Shown: positions 17,655 to 43,413 of the stretch, in pieces
Position numbering within the stretch: position 1 is the first letter of the stretch
How the letters are laid out: every line of letters starts with the position of its first letter
NCBI GenBank assembly: GCA_036264355.1
Contig: DATARD010000019.1
Coordinates: 42,848-106,847, forward strand
DNA length: 64,000 nucleotides
Origin: UBA5704 sp036264355
GTDB lineage: Bacteria > Acidobacteriota > Thermoanaerobaculia > Multivoradales > UBA5704
Direction: 5' to 3'
The notes under the pieces: generated by a model
What the model saw: only the letters and a program-made list of their open reading frames with translations
The model's database searches: none
Told to the model about the DNA's origin: nothing
Program-made: the position numbers and the translations under genes

Positions 17655-20600
17655 CTAGGGCACGGTAACGCCGAGCTCCTGCATTTTTTCCAGTGCCTCC
17701 TCCGGCGACAGCCCTTCGACCAGCGCCAGGAGGCTTTCGAGATCGTCCTCCGCCACCTCTGCGCCACCCTGCTCGCGGGCGATGACCGCCGCCAGCTCGC
17801 CCACCGTCGGCGCCTCGAACAGAACGGTCACCGGCAGGTCCACCATGAACAGGGTGCGGAGCTGGGTCGCCATCTGGATCGCCAGCAGGGAGTGCCCCCC
17901 CAGCTCCAGGAAGTTGTCGTCACGGCCGATGGGCTGGATGCCGAACAGCTCCTCCCAGACGTCGGCGACCCGCTGCTCCAGCTCATTCCGCGGCTCGACG
18001 AACGGGATGGCGATCCCGGTCCTGCCGGCCCGTGCCTGCCCCTGCTGCCCGGCGCGCAGTGTCTCCATCTGCGCCAGGAAGGTGTCCATGGTGAAGGAGT
18101 CGGTTTCCGCGATCAGCGCTTCGAGGTTGCGCGCCGAAACCACCGCCCGGGTCAGCGGCGTGGCGAGCAGCCGGCGCAACGCCTCGCCGCTCCCGGCGGG
18201 CGGCGTGCCATAGGTCTCCAGGTTCTGGCGGAGCTGCTCCGGCGAGACGCCGGGCAGCACCGAGGAGCCGAGAGCGAGCCAGCCGTCCCACTGGTAAGGG
18301 TCCCAGTGCACCGCGACCGTCTCCACGCCTCCGCTGCCCGCCTGTGCGGCGCGGCTCTGGGCAAGGGCGTCCACGTAGGCGCCGGCCGCCGCGATGTCGA
18401 GCTGCCCGAGGCCGCCGGCAAAGGTCAGCGTCGAGCCGGTGAGCGCGAGGAACGGCGGCGCTTCCTCTTCAGAGAGAATCGCCAGCAGCGTCTCGGCGCC
18501 CTGCACCACCGGGCGCAGCGACGCCGCCAGGCTCTCCGGGGTCTTGAGCTGGATCAGACCGCCGGTGAAGAAACCGGTGGTGTGCAGGACCCCGTCCAGC
18601 CGGCCGAAGCGCTCCCGGGCCGCGGCCAGCGCGGTCCGCGCCTGGACCGGATCGGCGATGTCGGCGCGCAGGACGGCGATCCCCGCCACCGGCTCCAGGG
18701 CGAGCAGCCGCCGGATCGCCGCGCCGGCCACGTCCTGACCCGGCGGGACCTCGGGCAGCCCTTGCCAGCCCTCCCATTTCTCGCGCGCCGGAAAGTCGGG
18801 CGGCAGGACCAGCGCCGCTCGCGCTCCCAGGGTGCCGGTGAGGTACTCCGCGGCGCCCAGCCCGACGGCGTGCACGGCATCGGTGATCAGGTAAGCGCCG
18901 CCGGCCCGCAGGCGGCTCGCCGCGGGCTCAACCGGCTCCGGCAGGCGCAGCCGCTCGAAGCGGCGCACCCAGCGCTGGCGCCCGCGGTAGGCAACCGCCG
19001 GCTCGACGTCTGTTCCAGCAGCCGGCGCTCCGGCGGCCGACAGCTCGGCGAGGAGCTGATCGGCAAGGCGCTCTTCGGCCGGCGAGCCGGGCGGCGCCGG
19101 CACGGCGTCGATGCTGCAGCAGGTGAGGTGGGACGACTCCTGGTGGATGACCCGGCATGCCCCCAGGATGGTCGCCTTCGCCGGCTCGACCCGGTCGCCG
19201 TCCACCACTTCATGGAGATGGCTCGCCACCATGCCGATGCGGATGTCGGCCCCGGCCGGACCGCCGCCGCCGGAAGCTCCCGCGGCGCCGGTGAGAGCCT
19301 GCTCCAGGAACATCAGGCTGAGCAGACCCGCCTGCTGCGCCTCGTCATATGAAGATGGCGAGGACGCTTCACCGCTCACCCCCCAGAGATGGAGGATCCG
19401 GCCGGGCATGCGGCCGGAATTCCCGGCGCGCAGGACCTTGACCAGCTCGTCGTATCCCGCGCGCCCGGCCGGATCGAGCGCGTAGACGCCGTCTCCGCCG
19501 TCTCCGCCATCTCCTAAATTGGCGAAGCCGGCTCCGCGGTCCCCGGGCAACACGGTCGCCACCCGGTGGCCGGCCTGGCGCAGCTTGCCGGCCAGCCGCT
19601 CGCCGAGCCCGCGGCTCGAAACGCCGGAGAAGATCAACCAGCCCGCCGCGTCGTCCGGTCCCGTCTGATCCGATTCCATCAAGGCGGCCAGCAGGCCGGC
19701 CGTCGAGGCCAGGCCGGCCGGTGGCGCCTGACGCCAGACCGGCAGCCAGCCCCAGTCGGCGACGTCCCCGCTGTCCGCCGCCGCGGGAGCGGCCACCCGG
19801 CGCGCCGGCTCACCGCGCCGCGGTGGATCGATCCAGCAGCGCACGCGTTCGAAGGGATAGGTCGGCAACGGCACCCGCAAACGGCGCTCCCCGCCGTGGA
19901 AAGCCGGCCAGTCGACGGCACACCCCGCGGTCCAGAGCCTTCCCGCCGCCTCCAGCAGGTGCTCGACGTCTGATCGCTCGGAGCGCTCCTCGCTCGCCCG
20001 CCGCAGGGTGGACACCGCGGTCAATCCCATCGGGCCCGCCGGGGCCGCCGGGTGCTGCCGCGCCAGGGTGCCGAGAGTCGCTCCCGGCCCCACCTCGACG
20101 AGCACGGTCTCGCGCGCCGCCAGCAGCTCGCCGAGCCCTTCGGCGAAGCGCACGGTGCCGACCATGTGCCGCACCCAGTAGGACGGGTCCGCCAGGTCGT
20201 CCGGGGTGATCCAGGTGCCGGTGACGTTGGAGAGATAGGGGATCTCGGGGCTCCGCGGAGTGAGCCCCCGCACCAGCTCCCGGAGCTCCGCCACCGCCGG
20301 CTCCATCATCGCGGTGTGGAAGGCATGCGTCGTCTGCAGGCGGAGCGAGCTCACCCCGCGCGCCGTGAGGAGCCGGTCGAGCGCCTCGATCGCCTCGGAA
20401 GGGCCGCCGGCGACGCAGAAATGCGGCCCGTTGGTGGCCGCCAGGCAGAGGCGGGAGTCGGCCTCGGCCAACAGCGGCCGGACCGCCTCCTCCGCCAACG
20501 GCACGGCGAGCATCGCGCCGCCGGGCAGCCCCTGGATCAGCCGCGCGCGCCGCGCCACCAGCTTCAGCGCATCCTCCAGCGAGAGCACGCCGGCCAGCGT

Positions 20601-22601
20601 GGCCGCCACGTATTCGCCGAGGCTGTAGCCGATCATCGCCTGCGGCAGGATTCCCCAGCTCATCAGCAGGCGGGCGAGCGCGTACTCGACGGCGAAGCAG
20701 GCCGGCTGGGCGACCGCGGTCTCCGCCAGGCGCGCCGCCGCGGGGTCCTGCTCGGCGCCGCCCCGACGCAGCATGGCGCGCAGGTCGAGCCCCGCCGCGC
20801 CGGGTGCCGTCGGCGCCAGGTCTGAAAAAATCGCCTGCCGCACGTCGAGCCCCAGCTCCGGGCGCAAACCCTCCGCGCACAGGTCGAAGGCTGCGCGGAA
20901 AGCGGGCTCGGCGTCATACAGGCCGCGGGCCATGCCGACGTACTGGTCGCCCAGGCCGGGGAAGAGAAAAGCCACCGGCCGGTCTCCCGTCCCCTCGCAC
21001 CGCCCTGCCGCGCCGGCGCCCTCCGCACGGAGTGAGGCCACCGCCGAGGCCGCGTCCCGGACGACGAGCGCGCGCCGGTGGTCGAGCCCCTTGCGGCCCA
21101 TCTGGAGAGTCCACGCCAGGTCGGCAAGCGGCAGATCCGGATGCGCCTCGAGGTGCGCCGCCAGATTCTCCGCCACCCGCTCCAGGGCTTCCGGTGTGCG
21201 CGCCGAGAGGAGGAGGAGCTGCTCCGGCCGCGACGCCGGCTCTCCCGCCTCGCGCGGCGGCGCCTGTTCCAGCACGACGTGAGCGTTGGTGCCGCCGAGG
21301 CCGAACGAGCTGACCCCGGCCCGGCGCGGCGTTCTCTCTCCGGCCGGCCAGGGGGTCAGGCGGGTGGGGACGTAGAACGGGCTCGCCGCGAAATCGATCT
21401 GCGGGTTCGGCCGCTCGAAGCCGAGGCTGGGCGGGATCTCCCGGTGCTCCAGGGCGAGGACGGTCTTGATCAGCCCGGCCATGCCCGCCGCCGTATTGCA
21501 GTGCCCAAGGTTGGTCTTCACCGAGCCCACGGCGCAGAAGCCGGTACGCTCCGCGGCGTTTTCCAAGCCGCCCTGAAACGCCAGGGTGAGCGCCTCGATC
21601 TCCACCGGATCGCCCAGCGGCGTGCCACTGCCGTGCGCCTCGACGTAGGTCACGGTGGCGGGATCGACGCCGGCCATCAGCAGGCTTTCGGCGATCGCTT
21701 CCGACTGCCCTTCGACGCTCGGCGCGGTGAAGCCCACCTTGCCGGAGCCGTCGTTGTTGATCGCCGAGCCGAGGATCACGGCGTGGATCGAATCGCCGGC
21801 GGCCAGCGCGTCGGCCAGCCGCTTCAGCAGGACGACACCGGAGCCCGAGCCGTTGACCGTGCCCGCCGCCTTCTCGTCGAAGGCGCGGCAGTGGCCGTCG
21901 GGGGACATCACGCTCGACTCCTGGTAGAGATAGCCGCTCACCTGCGGCACGTCGATCGACACGCCGCCCGCGAGCGCCATGTCGCTCTCTCCGGAGAGGA
22001 GGCTCTGGCAGGCCATGTGGATCGCCACCAGGGCGGTCGAGCAGGCGGTCTGCACGTCCACGCTGGGACCCCGGAGGTTGAGCTTGTAGGAGACGCGGGT
22101 GGTGAGGAAGTCCCCCTCGTTCATCAGCACCGCCTGGAGGGAGCCCACCTTCTCCAGCAGGTCGGTGTTGGGGAGCAGGTTGTGCAGCAGGTAGGTGGCC
22201 GCGCCGGCGCCGCCGAAGACCGCCACCCGGCCGGCGAAGCGGCCGGGGTCATAGCCGGCATCCTCGAACGCCTGCCAGGCGCCCTCCAGGAACGCCCGGT
22301 GCTGCGGATCGAGCAGCTCGGCCTCGCGCGGCGTGAAGCCGAAAAAGGCGGGATCGAACAGCTCGATCCCCGGCAGCGTGCCGCGCGCGCGGACGTAGAG
22401 CGGGTCGGCCAGCTCGGCCGGATCGACGCCCGCCGCGCGCAGCTCCTCGTCGCGGAACACGGTGATGCACTCGACTCCGCCACGCAGATTCCGCCAGAAC
22501 GTCTCCAGGTCGGGAGAGCCGGGAAAGCGGCCCGCCATGCCGATGATCGCGATCCCCTGCGCTGGATCGTGTGATGCTTCCATGCTCCGCTCGGCGCTCA
22601 T
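17655..22601 (-). CDS. PKS module KS-AT-KR(degenerate)-ACP, malonyl type
   Basis: This 1648-residue module extends the peptidyl chain by one ketide. The KS has its Cys at 187 (QTACSTALV), His 323 (EAHGSGT) and His 367 (KTNLGHCNTAAG). The AT has Ser 660 in GYSLGEY and HAFH at 759-762, the pattern of malonyl-CoA-specific domains (methylmalonyl types have YASH). A ketoreductase fold follows (about 900-1450), but its NADPH loop reads TDAVHAVGLG, the catalytic Tyr position reads QLDIAAAG and the Lys position reads RPVVQG, so it should be inactive and leave a beta-keto group. The ACP has Ser near 1571 (LGGHSLLAIQ) and an acidic C-terminal helix. A strong ribosome site (GAGGAGGT) sits just before the ATG. 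Confidence 0.95.
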   Translation of the reverse strand: MSAERSMEASHDPAQGIAIIGMAGRFPGSPDLETFWRNLRGGVECITVFRDEELRAAGVDPAELADPLYVRARGTLPGIELFDPAFFGFTPREAELLDPQHRAFLEGAWQAFEDAGYDPGRFAGRVAVFGGAGAATYLLHNLLPNTDLLEKVGSLQAVLMNEGDFLTTRVSYKLNLRGPSVDVQTACSTALVAIHMACQSLLSGESDMALAGGVSIDVPQVSGYLYQESSVMSPDGHCRAFDEKAAGTVNGSGSGVVLLKRLADALAAGDSIHAVILGSAINNDGSGKVGFTAPSVEGQSEAIAESLLMAGVDPATVTYVEAHGSGTPLGDPVEIEALTLAFQGGLENAAERTGFCAVGSVKTNLGHCNTAAGMAGLIKTVLALEHREIPPSLGFERPNPQIDFAASPFYVPTRLTPWPAGERTPRRAGVSSFGLGGTNAHVVLEQAPPREAGEPASRPEQLLLLSARTPEALERVAENLAAHLEAHPDLPLADLAWTLQMGRKGLDHRRALVVRDAASAVASLRAEGAGAAGRCEGTGDRPVAFLFPGLGDQYVGMARGLYDAEPAFRAAFDLCAEGLRPELGLDVRQAIFSDLAPTAPGAAGLDLRAMLRRGGAEQDPAAARLAETAVAQPACFAVEYALARLLMSWGILPQAMIGYSLGEYVAATLAGVLSLEDALKLVARRARLIQGLPGGAMLAVPLAEEAVRPLLAEADSRLCLAATNGPHFCVAGGPSEAIEALDRLLTARGVSSLRLQTTHAFHTAMMEPAVAELRELVRGLTPRSPEIPYLSNVTGTWITPDDLADPSYWVRHMVGTVRFAEGLGELLAARETVLVEVGPGATLGTLARQHPAAPAGPMGLTAVSTLRRASEERSERSDVEHLLEAAGRLWTAGCAVDWPAFHGGERRLRVPLPTYPFERVRCWIDPPRRGEPARRVAAPAAADSGDVADWGWLPVWRQAPPAGLASTAGLLAALMESDQTGPDDAAGWLIFSGVSSRGLGERLAGKLRQAGHRVATVLPGDRGAGFANLGDGGDGGDGVYALDPAGRAGYDELVKVLRAGNSGRMPGRILHLWGVSGEASSPSSYDEAQQAGLLSLMFLEQALTGAAGASGGGGPAGADIRIGMVASHLHEVVDGDRVEPAKATILGACRVIHQESSHLTCCSIDAVPAPPGSPAEERLADQLLAELSAAGAPAAGTDVEPAVAYRGRQRWVRRFERLRLPEPVEPAASRLRAGGAYLITDAVHAVGLGAAEYLTGTLGARAALVLPPDFPAREKWEGWQGLPEVPPGQDVAGAAIRRLLALEPVAGIAVLRADIADPVQARTALAAARERFGRLDGVLHTTGFFTGGLIQLKTPESLAASLRPVVQGAETLLAILSEEEAPPFLALTGSTLTFAGGLGQLDIAAAGAYVDALAQSRAAQAGSGGVETVAVHWDPYQWDGWLALGSSVLPGVSPEQLRQNLETYGTPPAGSGEALRRLLATPLTRAVVSARNLEALIAETDSFTMDTFLAQMETLRAGQQGQARAGRTGIAIPFVEPRNELEQRVADVWEELFGIQPIGRDDNFLELGGHSLLAIQMATQLRTLFMVDLPVTVLFEAPTVGELAAVIAREQGGAEVAEDDLESLLALVEGLSPEEALEKMQELGVTVP

Positions 22602-22619
22602 CTCAACCTCCTCAACGGC

Positions 22620-39644
<17,025 letters not shown>

Positions 39645-39899
39645 TTCGGCTTGCTCTCGCTTGCGCCAAATCGGTGAACCTCGGTGAATCATCGCACGCC
39701 ATTGCTGCTGCGGGGCGGCCGTTGGGTCTTCCTTCGAGTGGTTTCCATCGGTGCGGGAGAAGCGGCTACGGCCAACCCTGGAACCCGCGAGGATAGCACA
39801 CGAGGAATATCTTGAATCGCATCGACTCGACGGCTTTCCTCTAGTGTTCTTAGTGTGCTCGGGAGCTGAACCCGAGACAGGCGGAGCGCAATACGGGAT
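39645..39899 (-). promoter_or_regulatory. Upstream region of the NRPS/PKS operon, presumed promoter
   Basis: This 255-base gap lies between the hydrolase stop and the synthetase start and must hold the operon promoter unless transcription reads through from the hydrolase. Read on the minus strand, a weak sigma70-like pair is TTCAAG (39811-39816) and TATCCT (39790-39795) with 15 bases between them, preceded by two ACACTA copies near 39842-39857. A 6-bp inverted repeat CTCGGG/CCCGAG (39858-39876) just after the hydrolase could be a weak terminator but lacks a T run. None of these is strong. Confidence 0.25.
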
Positions 39900-40577
39900 T
39901 CAGGGAACTCGCTGGAGGATGCGCTCGTCGAGCCAGCGGAGGAGGACGCGCAGGGCGTCCGGCCGGATTTCGTGCGCCATGTCGAATTCGCGGTAGGTGA
40001 TCGACACACCGAACGGCCGCAGCGCCTCCCGCGATGCGCGGGCCTGCTCGACCGGCAGCATGGTGTCCTGGGTGCCGTGCATGACGAGCACCGGGAAGCC
40101 TTCGTGCTCGGGGAGCTTCGGCAACGATTCGACGAGCGGCTCCGGAAACCAGGACGACAGGGCGGCAAGGCCCGCGAACCGCTTCGGGTCGCGGAGCGCC
40201 AGCTCATACGCCATCACCCCGCCCTGGCTGAACCCGGCGACGACGGTGCGCCGCGGATCGATGGAATACTTCGGCGTCACCTCGTCGAGGAAGTCGCGCA
40301 GCCGGTTGGCGGACGCCTCGAACACCGCCGGATCGACCGGCTGCCCCGGCACCAGGGGGAACCAGCCATAGCCCTTCATTCCGCCGCCGACGTTGAGCTC
40401 GACCGGCCCCTGCGGGCAGAGCATCAGGACCTTGCCGTCGTGCAGCGACGGCGCGAGACCCAGCAGGTCGTGCGCGCCGGCGCCCCAGCCGTGCAACGCG
40501 ATGATCGCCGGCACTGCCGGCACCGCCGGCAGATTCTCTCTCTCGGGGACGTGCGCGGTATAGAGCAGGCTCGCCAT
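39900..40577 (-). CDS. Alpha/beta hydrolase of the phospholipase/carboxylesterase family
   Basis: The 225-residue serine hydrolase shows the complete triad: Ser117 in GFSQGG, Asp171 in MHGTQD and His202 in DMAHEI, with LHGWG (29-33) forming the oxyanion region. Length and motif spacing match YpfH-like carboxylesterases and acyl-protein thioesterases. There is no signal peptide, so it is cytoplasmic. It lies just upstream of the synthetase operon on the same strand, and a role as a stand-alone thioesterase for that pathway is possible but unsupported beyond position. Its substrate cannot be told from sequence. Confidence 0.9.
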   Translation of the reverse strand: MASLLYTAHVPERENLPAVPAVPAIIALHGWGAGAHDLLGLAPSLHDGKVLMLCPQGPVELNVGGGMKGYGWFPLVPGQPVDPAVFEASANRLRDFLDEVTPKYSIDPRRTVVAGFSQGGVMAYELALRDPKRFAGLAALSSWFPEPLVESLPKLPEHEGFPVLVMHGTQDTMLPVEQARASREALRPFGVSITYREFDMAHEIRPDALRVLLRWLDERILQRVP

Positions 40578-40625
40578 GGCGGTGAAGGATAGACGAAAAC
40601 CGCGGCGTGCCGAAAGCTCGATCCG

Positions 40626-41696
40626 CTACCTCACCGCCCGCAGATACTGCACCGGCCACGCCGGCTCGCCGCCAAGCTCACGCTGCGCCTTGAGCGCCCA
40701 GTAGGGCTCGCGCAACAGCTCGCGGGCGAGGAAGACGAGGTCGGCGTCGCCGCTCTGGATGATCCCGTCCGCCTGCCGCGTCTCGGTGATCAGGCCCACG
40801 GCTCCGGTCATGATCTCCGCCTCGTGCCGGATGCGGCGCGCGAACGGCACCTGATAACCCGCGGCCATTGGGATGCTCGCCTTCGCCAGCGTGCCGCCCG
40901 AGGAGACGTCGATCAGGTCGACGCCGCGCTCCTTGAGCCGCTGGCACAGCTCGACGGACTGGTCGCCGTCCCAGCCCCCCGTCTCGCTCCAGTCGGTCGC
41001 CGAGATGCGCACGAAGAGCGGCAGCTCCTCGGGCATCGCCGCCCGCACCGCCTCGGCGACGCGCAGCACGAAGCGCATCCGGTTCTCCAGGCTACCGCCG
41101 TAGCGGTCCTGCCGCCGGTTGCTCAACGGAGAGAGGAACTCATGCAGCAGATAGCCATGGGCGGCGTGGATCTCCAGCACCCGGAAGCCCGCCGCCAGGG
41201 CGCGCCGCGCCGCCGCCGCGAAAGCGGCGATGATGTCGTCGATCCCCGCCTCGTCCAGCGGCACCGGCACCGGGCCATCCGGCCGGAACGGCACCGGGCT
41301 CGGACCGACCACCGTCCAGCCGCCCGTCTCGGGAGTCAGGAGCGGGCCGCCGCCCTTCCACGGCGGCTCGGTGCTCGCCTTGCGGCCGGCATGCGCCAGT
41401 TGAATCCCGGCGACCGCTCCCTGGGAATGGACGAAGCGGGCGATGCGCGCCAGCGGCTCGACGTGCTCGTCCCCCCAGATTCCCATGTCGGCCGGCGAGA
41501 TCCGCCCGTCGCGGGTGACCGCCGTCGCTTCGACGAAGTTGAGCGCCGTCCCGCCGACGGCCCGGCTTCCCAGGTGGACCAAATGCCAGTCGTTGGCCAG
41601 CCCCTCCTCGGAGCTGTACTGGCACATCGGGGACATGACGATGCGGTTGCGCAGGGTGACGCCGCGGATGGTGAGCGGGCTGGAGAGGTCGTTCAT
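40626..41696 (-). CDS. NADH:flavin oxidoreductase, Old Yellow Enzyme family (YqjM/NamA-like)
   Basis: The 356-residue FMN enzyme would reduce activated C=C bonds with NAD(P)H. It has the markers of the YqjM class: Cys25 and Tyr27 in MSPMCQY near the flavin, His177 and His180 in EIHAAHGYLLHEF, and the family signature SPLSNRRQDRYGGSLENR. The C-terminal phosphate-binding part reads GAVGLITETRQAD. It is a cytoplasmic full-length protein. It lies 48 bases upstream of the hydrolase on the same strand, so the two may be cotranscribed. The start at 41696 is preceded by little Shine-Dalgarno signal. Physiological substrate unknown. Confidence 0.95.
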   Translation of the reverse strand: MNDLSSPLTIRGVTLRNRIVMSPMCQYSSEEGLANDWHLVHLGSRAVGGTALNFVEATAVTRDGRISPADMGIWGDEHVEPLARIARFVHSQGAVAGIQLAHAGRKASTEPPWKGGGPLLTPETGGWTVVGPSPVPFRPDGPVPVPLDEAGIDDIIAAFAAAARRALAAGFRVLEIHAAHGYLLHEFLSPLSNRRQDRYGGSLENRMRFVLRVAEAVRAAMPEELPLFVRISATDWSETGGWDGDQSVELCQRLKERGVDLIDVSSGGTLAKASIPMAAGYQVPFARRIRHEAEIMTGAVGLITETRQADGIIQSGDADLVFLARELLREPYWALKAQRELGGEPAWPVQYLRAVR

Positions 41697-41764
41697 AGAC
41701 CCGGGAGTCTACGGCGCGAGGCAGATCGAACCCAAGGAGACGCAGGAACGTGGCAGCCGTCCGG

Positions 41765-42079
41765 AGTGCCGTGGCGGTCGTACGCAGTGCAGTGACAGTC
41801 GCACGTGGTGCAGTGACAGTCGTGCGCAGTGCAGTGGCAGTCGCACGCAGTGCGGTGACGGTCGTACGAAGTGCAGTGACGGTCGTGCGTAGTGCAGTGA
41901 CGGTCGCACGCAGTGAAGTGGCAGTCGTACGCAGTGCGGTGGCAGTCGTACGTAGTGCGCTGACGGTCGTAGGCAGTGCAGTGACGGTCGCACGCAGTGC
42001 AGTGGCAGTCGCACGCAGTGCGGTGACGGTCGGATCCAATGGCGTGACGGTCGCCGGGAGTGCTGTGGCGGCCGTCCAG
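41765..42079. repeat. Tandem array of fifteen 21-bp units
   Basis: Fifteen units of exactly 21 bases run without an indel from 41765 to 42079. The consensus is roughly agtgcagtgacggtcgtacg plus one base, and most variation is at a few positions (a/g, t/c transitions). The last two units are the most decayed. Because 21 is a multiple of three, several frames stay open on both strands as heptad-like peptides, but none has a ribosome site. The array fills most of the 396-base gap between the oxidoreductase start and the two-HTH gene stop. A period of 21 bp is two helical turns, so each unit shows the same DNA face. Confidence 0.93.
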
Positions 42080-42092
42080 CCATCTCCCTTCG

Positions 42093-42842
42093 TCATCTCC
42101 CCGCCATCTCCACCCGGAACAGAGTCTCCGCCATCCGCCCGATCCTGTCGGCCAGGGGGATCTGCACGGACTGCCCCCGGGAGGCGCGGACCAGGTCGCG
42201 GAGGAAGGGGAGCACCGCGAGCGCCGCGTCCGGCGGCACGCGCGCGGCGGCGGCGAGACGCTCCAGGGTCCGCCGCCGGGGCGCTCTCTTCCACAGCTCG
42301 TAGGCCGAGATCTGGGTCCTCTGGATACCCGAGGCGCATGCCAGCTCCTCCTGGGTCCAGTGCCGCAGGGAACGGAGGAGGACGACCAGCAGGCCCAGCG
42401 CGGCGCGGTCGAAGGATCGCTCCGGCGGCGGCTCGGGTCCGGCCGGCTCATATCCGGTAAGGATCGGAAGGTGCTCGCGCAGGAAAGGCAGGACGCGCTC
42501 CCGGCAGGCGTCGGCCGCCGCACGGCCCACGGCGGCAGCCACGTCCCGGTCGCCCGCCGGCGCTCCCCTCCGGCTAGCCGGCCGCGCGGCCGAACGGACC
42601 AGCGCACGCAAGGCGGGGAGCACCTGGAGGGCGTCGCCCCAGGGGAGCCAGACGGCGGCGGCGAGCCGTTGCAGCGTGGGCTCGGACGGGGCCGTCTTCC
42701 ACAGCTCATAGAGGGAGATCTGGCTCCGCTGCACCCCGGAGGCCGCCGCCAGCTCTTCCTGGGACCAGTGCCACAGTGATCGCAGCAGGACCGTCAGCAG
42801 GCCCAGCGCCGCCCGTTCCTCGTCTTCGTCCGCCGGTCTCAT
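42093..42842 (-). CDS. DNA-binding protein with two duplicated helix-turn-helix domains
   Basis: This 249-residue protein has two copies of an XRE-like HTH about 145 residues apart. Copy 1 contains LRSLWHWSQEELAAASGVQR followed by SQISLYELWK. Copy 2 contains LRSLRHWTQEELACASGIQR followed by TQISAYELWK. Each is followed by a Leu/Ala-rich helical segment (TLQRLAAAV, TLERLAAAA). It should bind DNA as a tandem or pseudo-dimeric regulator. The ATG at 42842 has a good GGAGG site six bases upstream. It is divergent from the Cys-repeat gene, with 132 bases between them, and its stop abuts the 21-bp array. The target is unknown. Confidence 0.85.
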   Translation of the reverse strand: MRPADEDEERAALGLLTVLLRSLWHWSQEELAAASGVQRSQISLYELWKTAPSEPTLQRLAAAVWLPWGDALQVLPALRALVRSAARPASRRGAPAGDRDVAAAVGRAAADACRERVLPFLREHLPILTGYEPAGPEPPPERSFDRAALGLLVVLLRSLRHWTQEELACASGIQRTQISAYELWKRAPRRRTLERLAAAARVPPDAALAVLPFLRDLVRASRGQSVQIPLADRIGRMAETLFRVEMAGR

Positions 42843-42974
42843 GTCAAGCCTCCGCTCTCCAAAGGATGCGCCTGGCGGGTCACTCCGCGGTTTTTTCCAG
42901 GCACCATACCCTCCAGGGGGGCGCCCGCACGGCCAATCCCGGCCGCCCCGAAGCCTCCCCGCCCGAGAGGCCCC

Positions 42975-43367
42975 ATGTCCGCAAGCCCCCATCCCCCGCT
43001 GTCTCGCATCCTCCGAACCGTCCTGCTCCTCGCCGTTCTCGCCGTGCCGTCCGTCCGAGCCGCGGAGCCGGTCGCACACCACGGCGCGGCCGGGCCGTCC
43101 CCTCTCCTGGATCTCCTCAGCCGCGCCTGGGCAAGCCTCGTCAACCTCTTGCCGGACAACGGCTGCATCGCCGACCCAAGCGGACGCTGCAAGGCGGCAG
43201 CGGCCCTCGACAACGGCTGCGGCATCGATCCGGATGGGCGCTGCAAGACGGCAGCAGCCCTCGACAACGGCTGCATCATCGATCCGGACGGACGCTGTAA
43301 GGCGGCTGCGGCCCTCGACAACGGATGCAGCCTCGACCCGGACGGACGTTGCCGGTCCGGGAGCTGA
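42975..43367 (+). CDS. Small secreted protein with four 18-residue Cys repeats
   Basis: The 130-residue protein begins with a signal peptide (positive SRILR, then TVLLLAVLAVPSVRA, likely cut before AEP). A spacer is followed by four tandem repeats of the form DNGCxxDPDGRCKxAAAL from residue 61. The DNA repeat is 54 bp (43155-43367, 3.9 units). Each repeat has two Cys separated by seven residues and a DPDG turn like those in Ca-binding loops. It should be exported and oxidised. Function unknown. The ribosome site is weak (GAGAGG). It is divergent from the two-HTH regulator, which may control it. Confidence 0.75.
   Translation: MSASPHPPLSRILRTVLLLAVLAVPSVRAAEPVAHHGAAGPSPLLDLLSRAWASLVNLLPDNGCIADPSGRCKAAAALDNGCGIDPDGRCKTAAALDNGCIIDPDGRCKAAAALDNGCSLDPDGRCRSGS
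43155..43367 (+). repeat. 54-bp tandem repeat within the Cys-repeat gene
   Basis: Unit starts fall at 43155, 43209, 43263 and 43317, exactly 54 bases apart, with the last unit incomplete. Each encodes one 18-residue Cys repeat. The copies are near identical at DNA level, so the number may vary between strains. Confidence 0.9.
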
Positions 43368-43413
43368 CCCGAGCGCCACGTCGACGTGGGCCGGGGCGCT
43401 GTCCCGGCCCGCG

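Noticed and set aside
39645..39692. Longer start (ATG at 39692) for the first synthetase
   Set aside because: The extra 16 residues are not FAAL-like and no Shine-Dalgarno precedes them; kept only as an alternative.
41765..42079. CRISPR array
   Set aside because: Units are contiguous 21-mers with no spacers, and no cas genes are nearby.
41750..42460. Heptad-repeat protein gene across the 21-bp array
   Set aside because: Frames stay open only because 21 is a multiple of three. No ribosome site is seen, and the 3' part runs antisense through the HTH gene.
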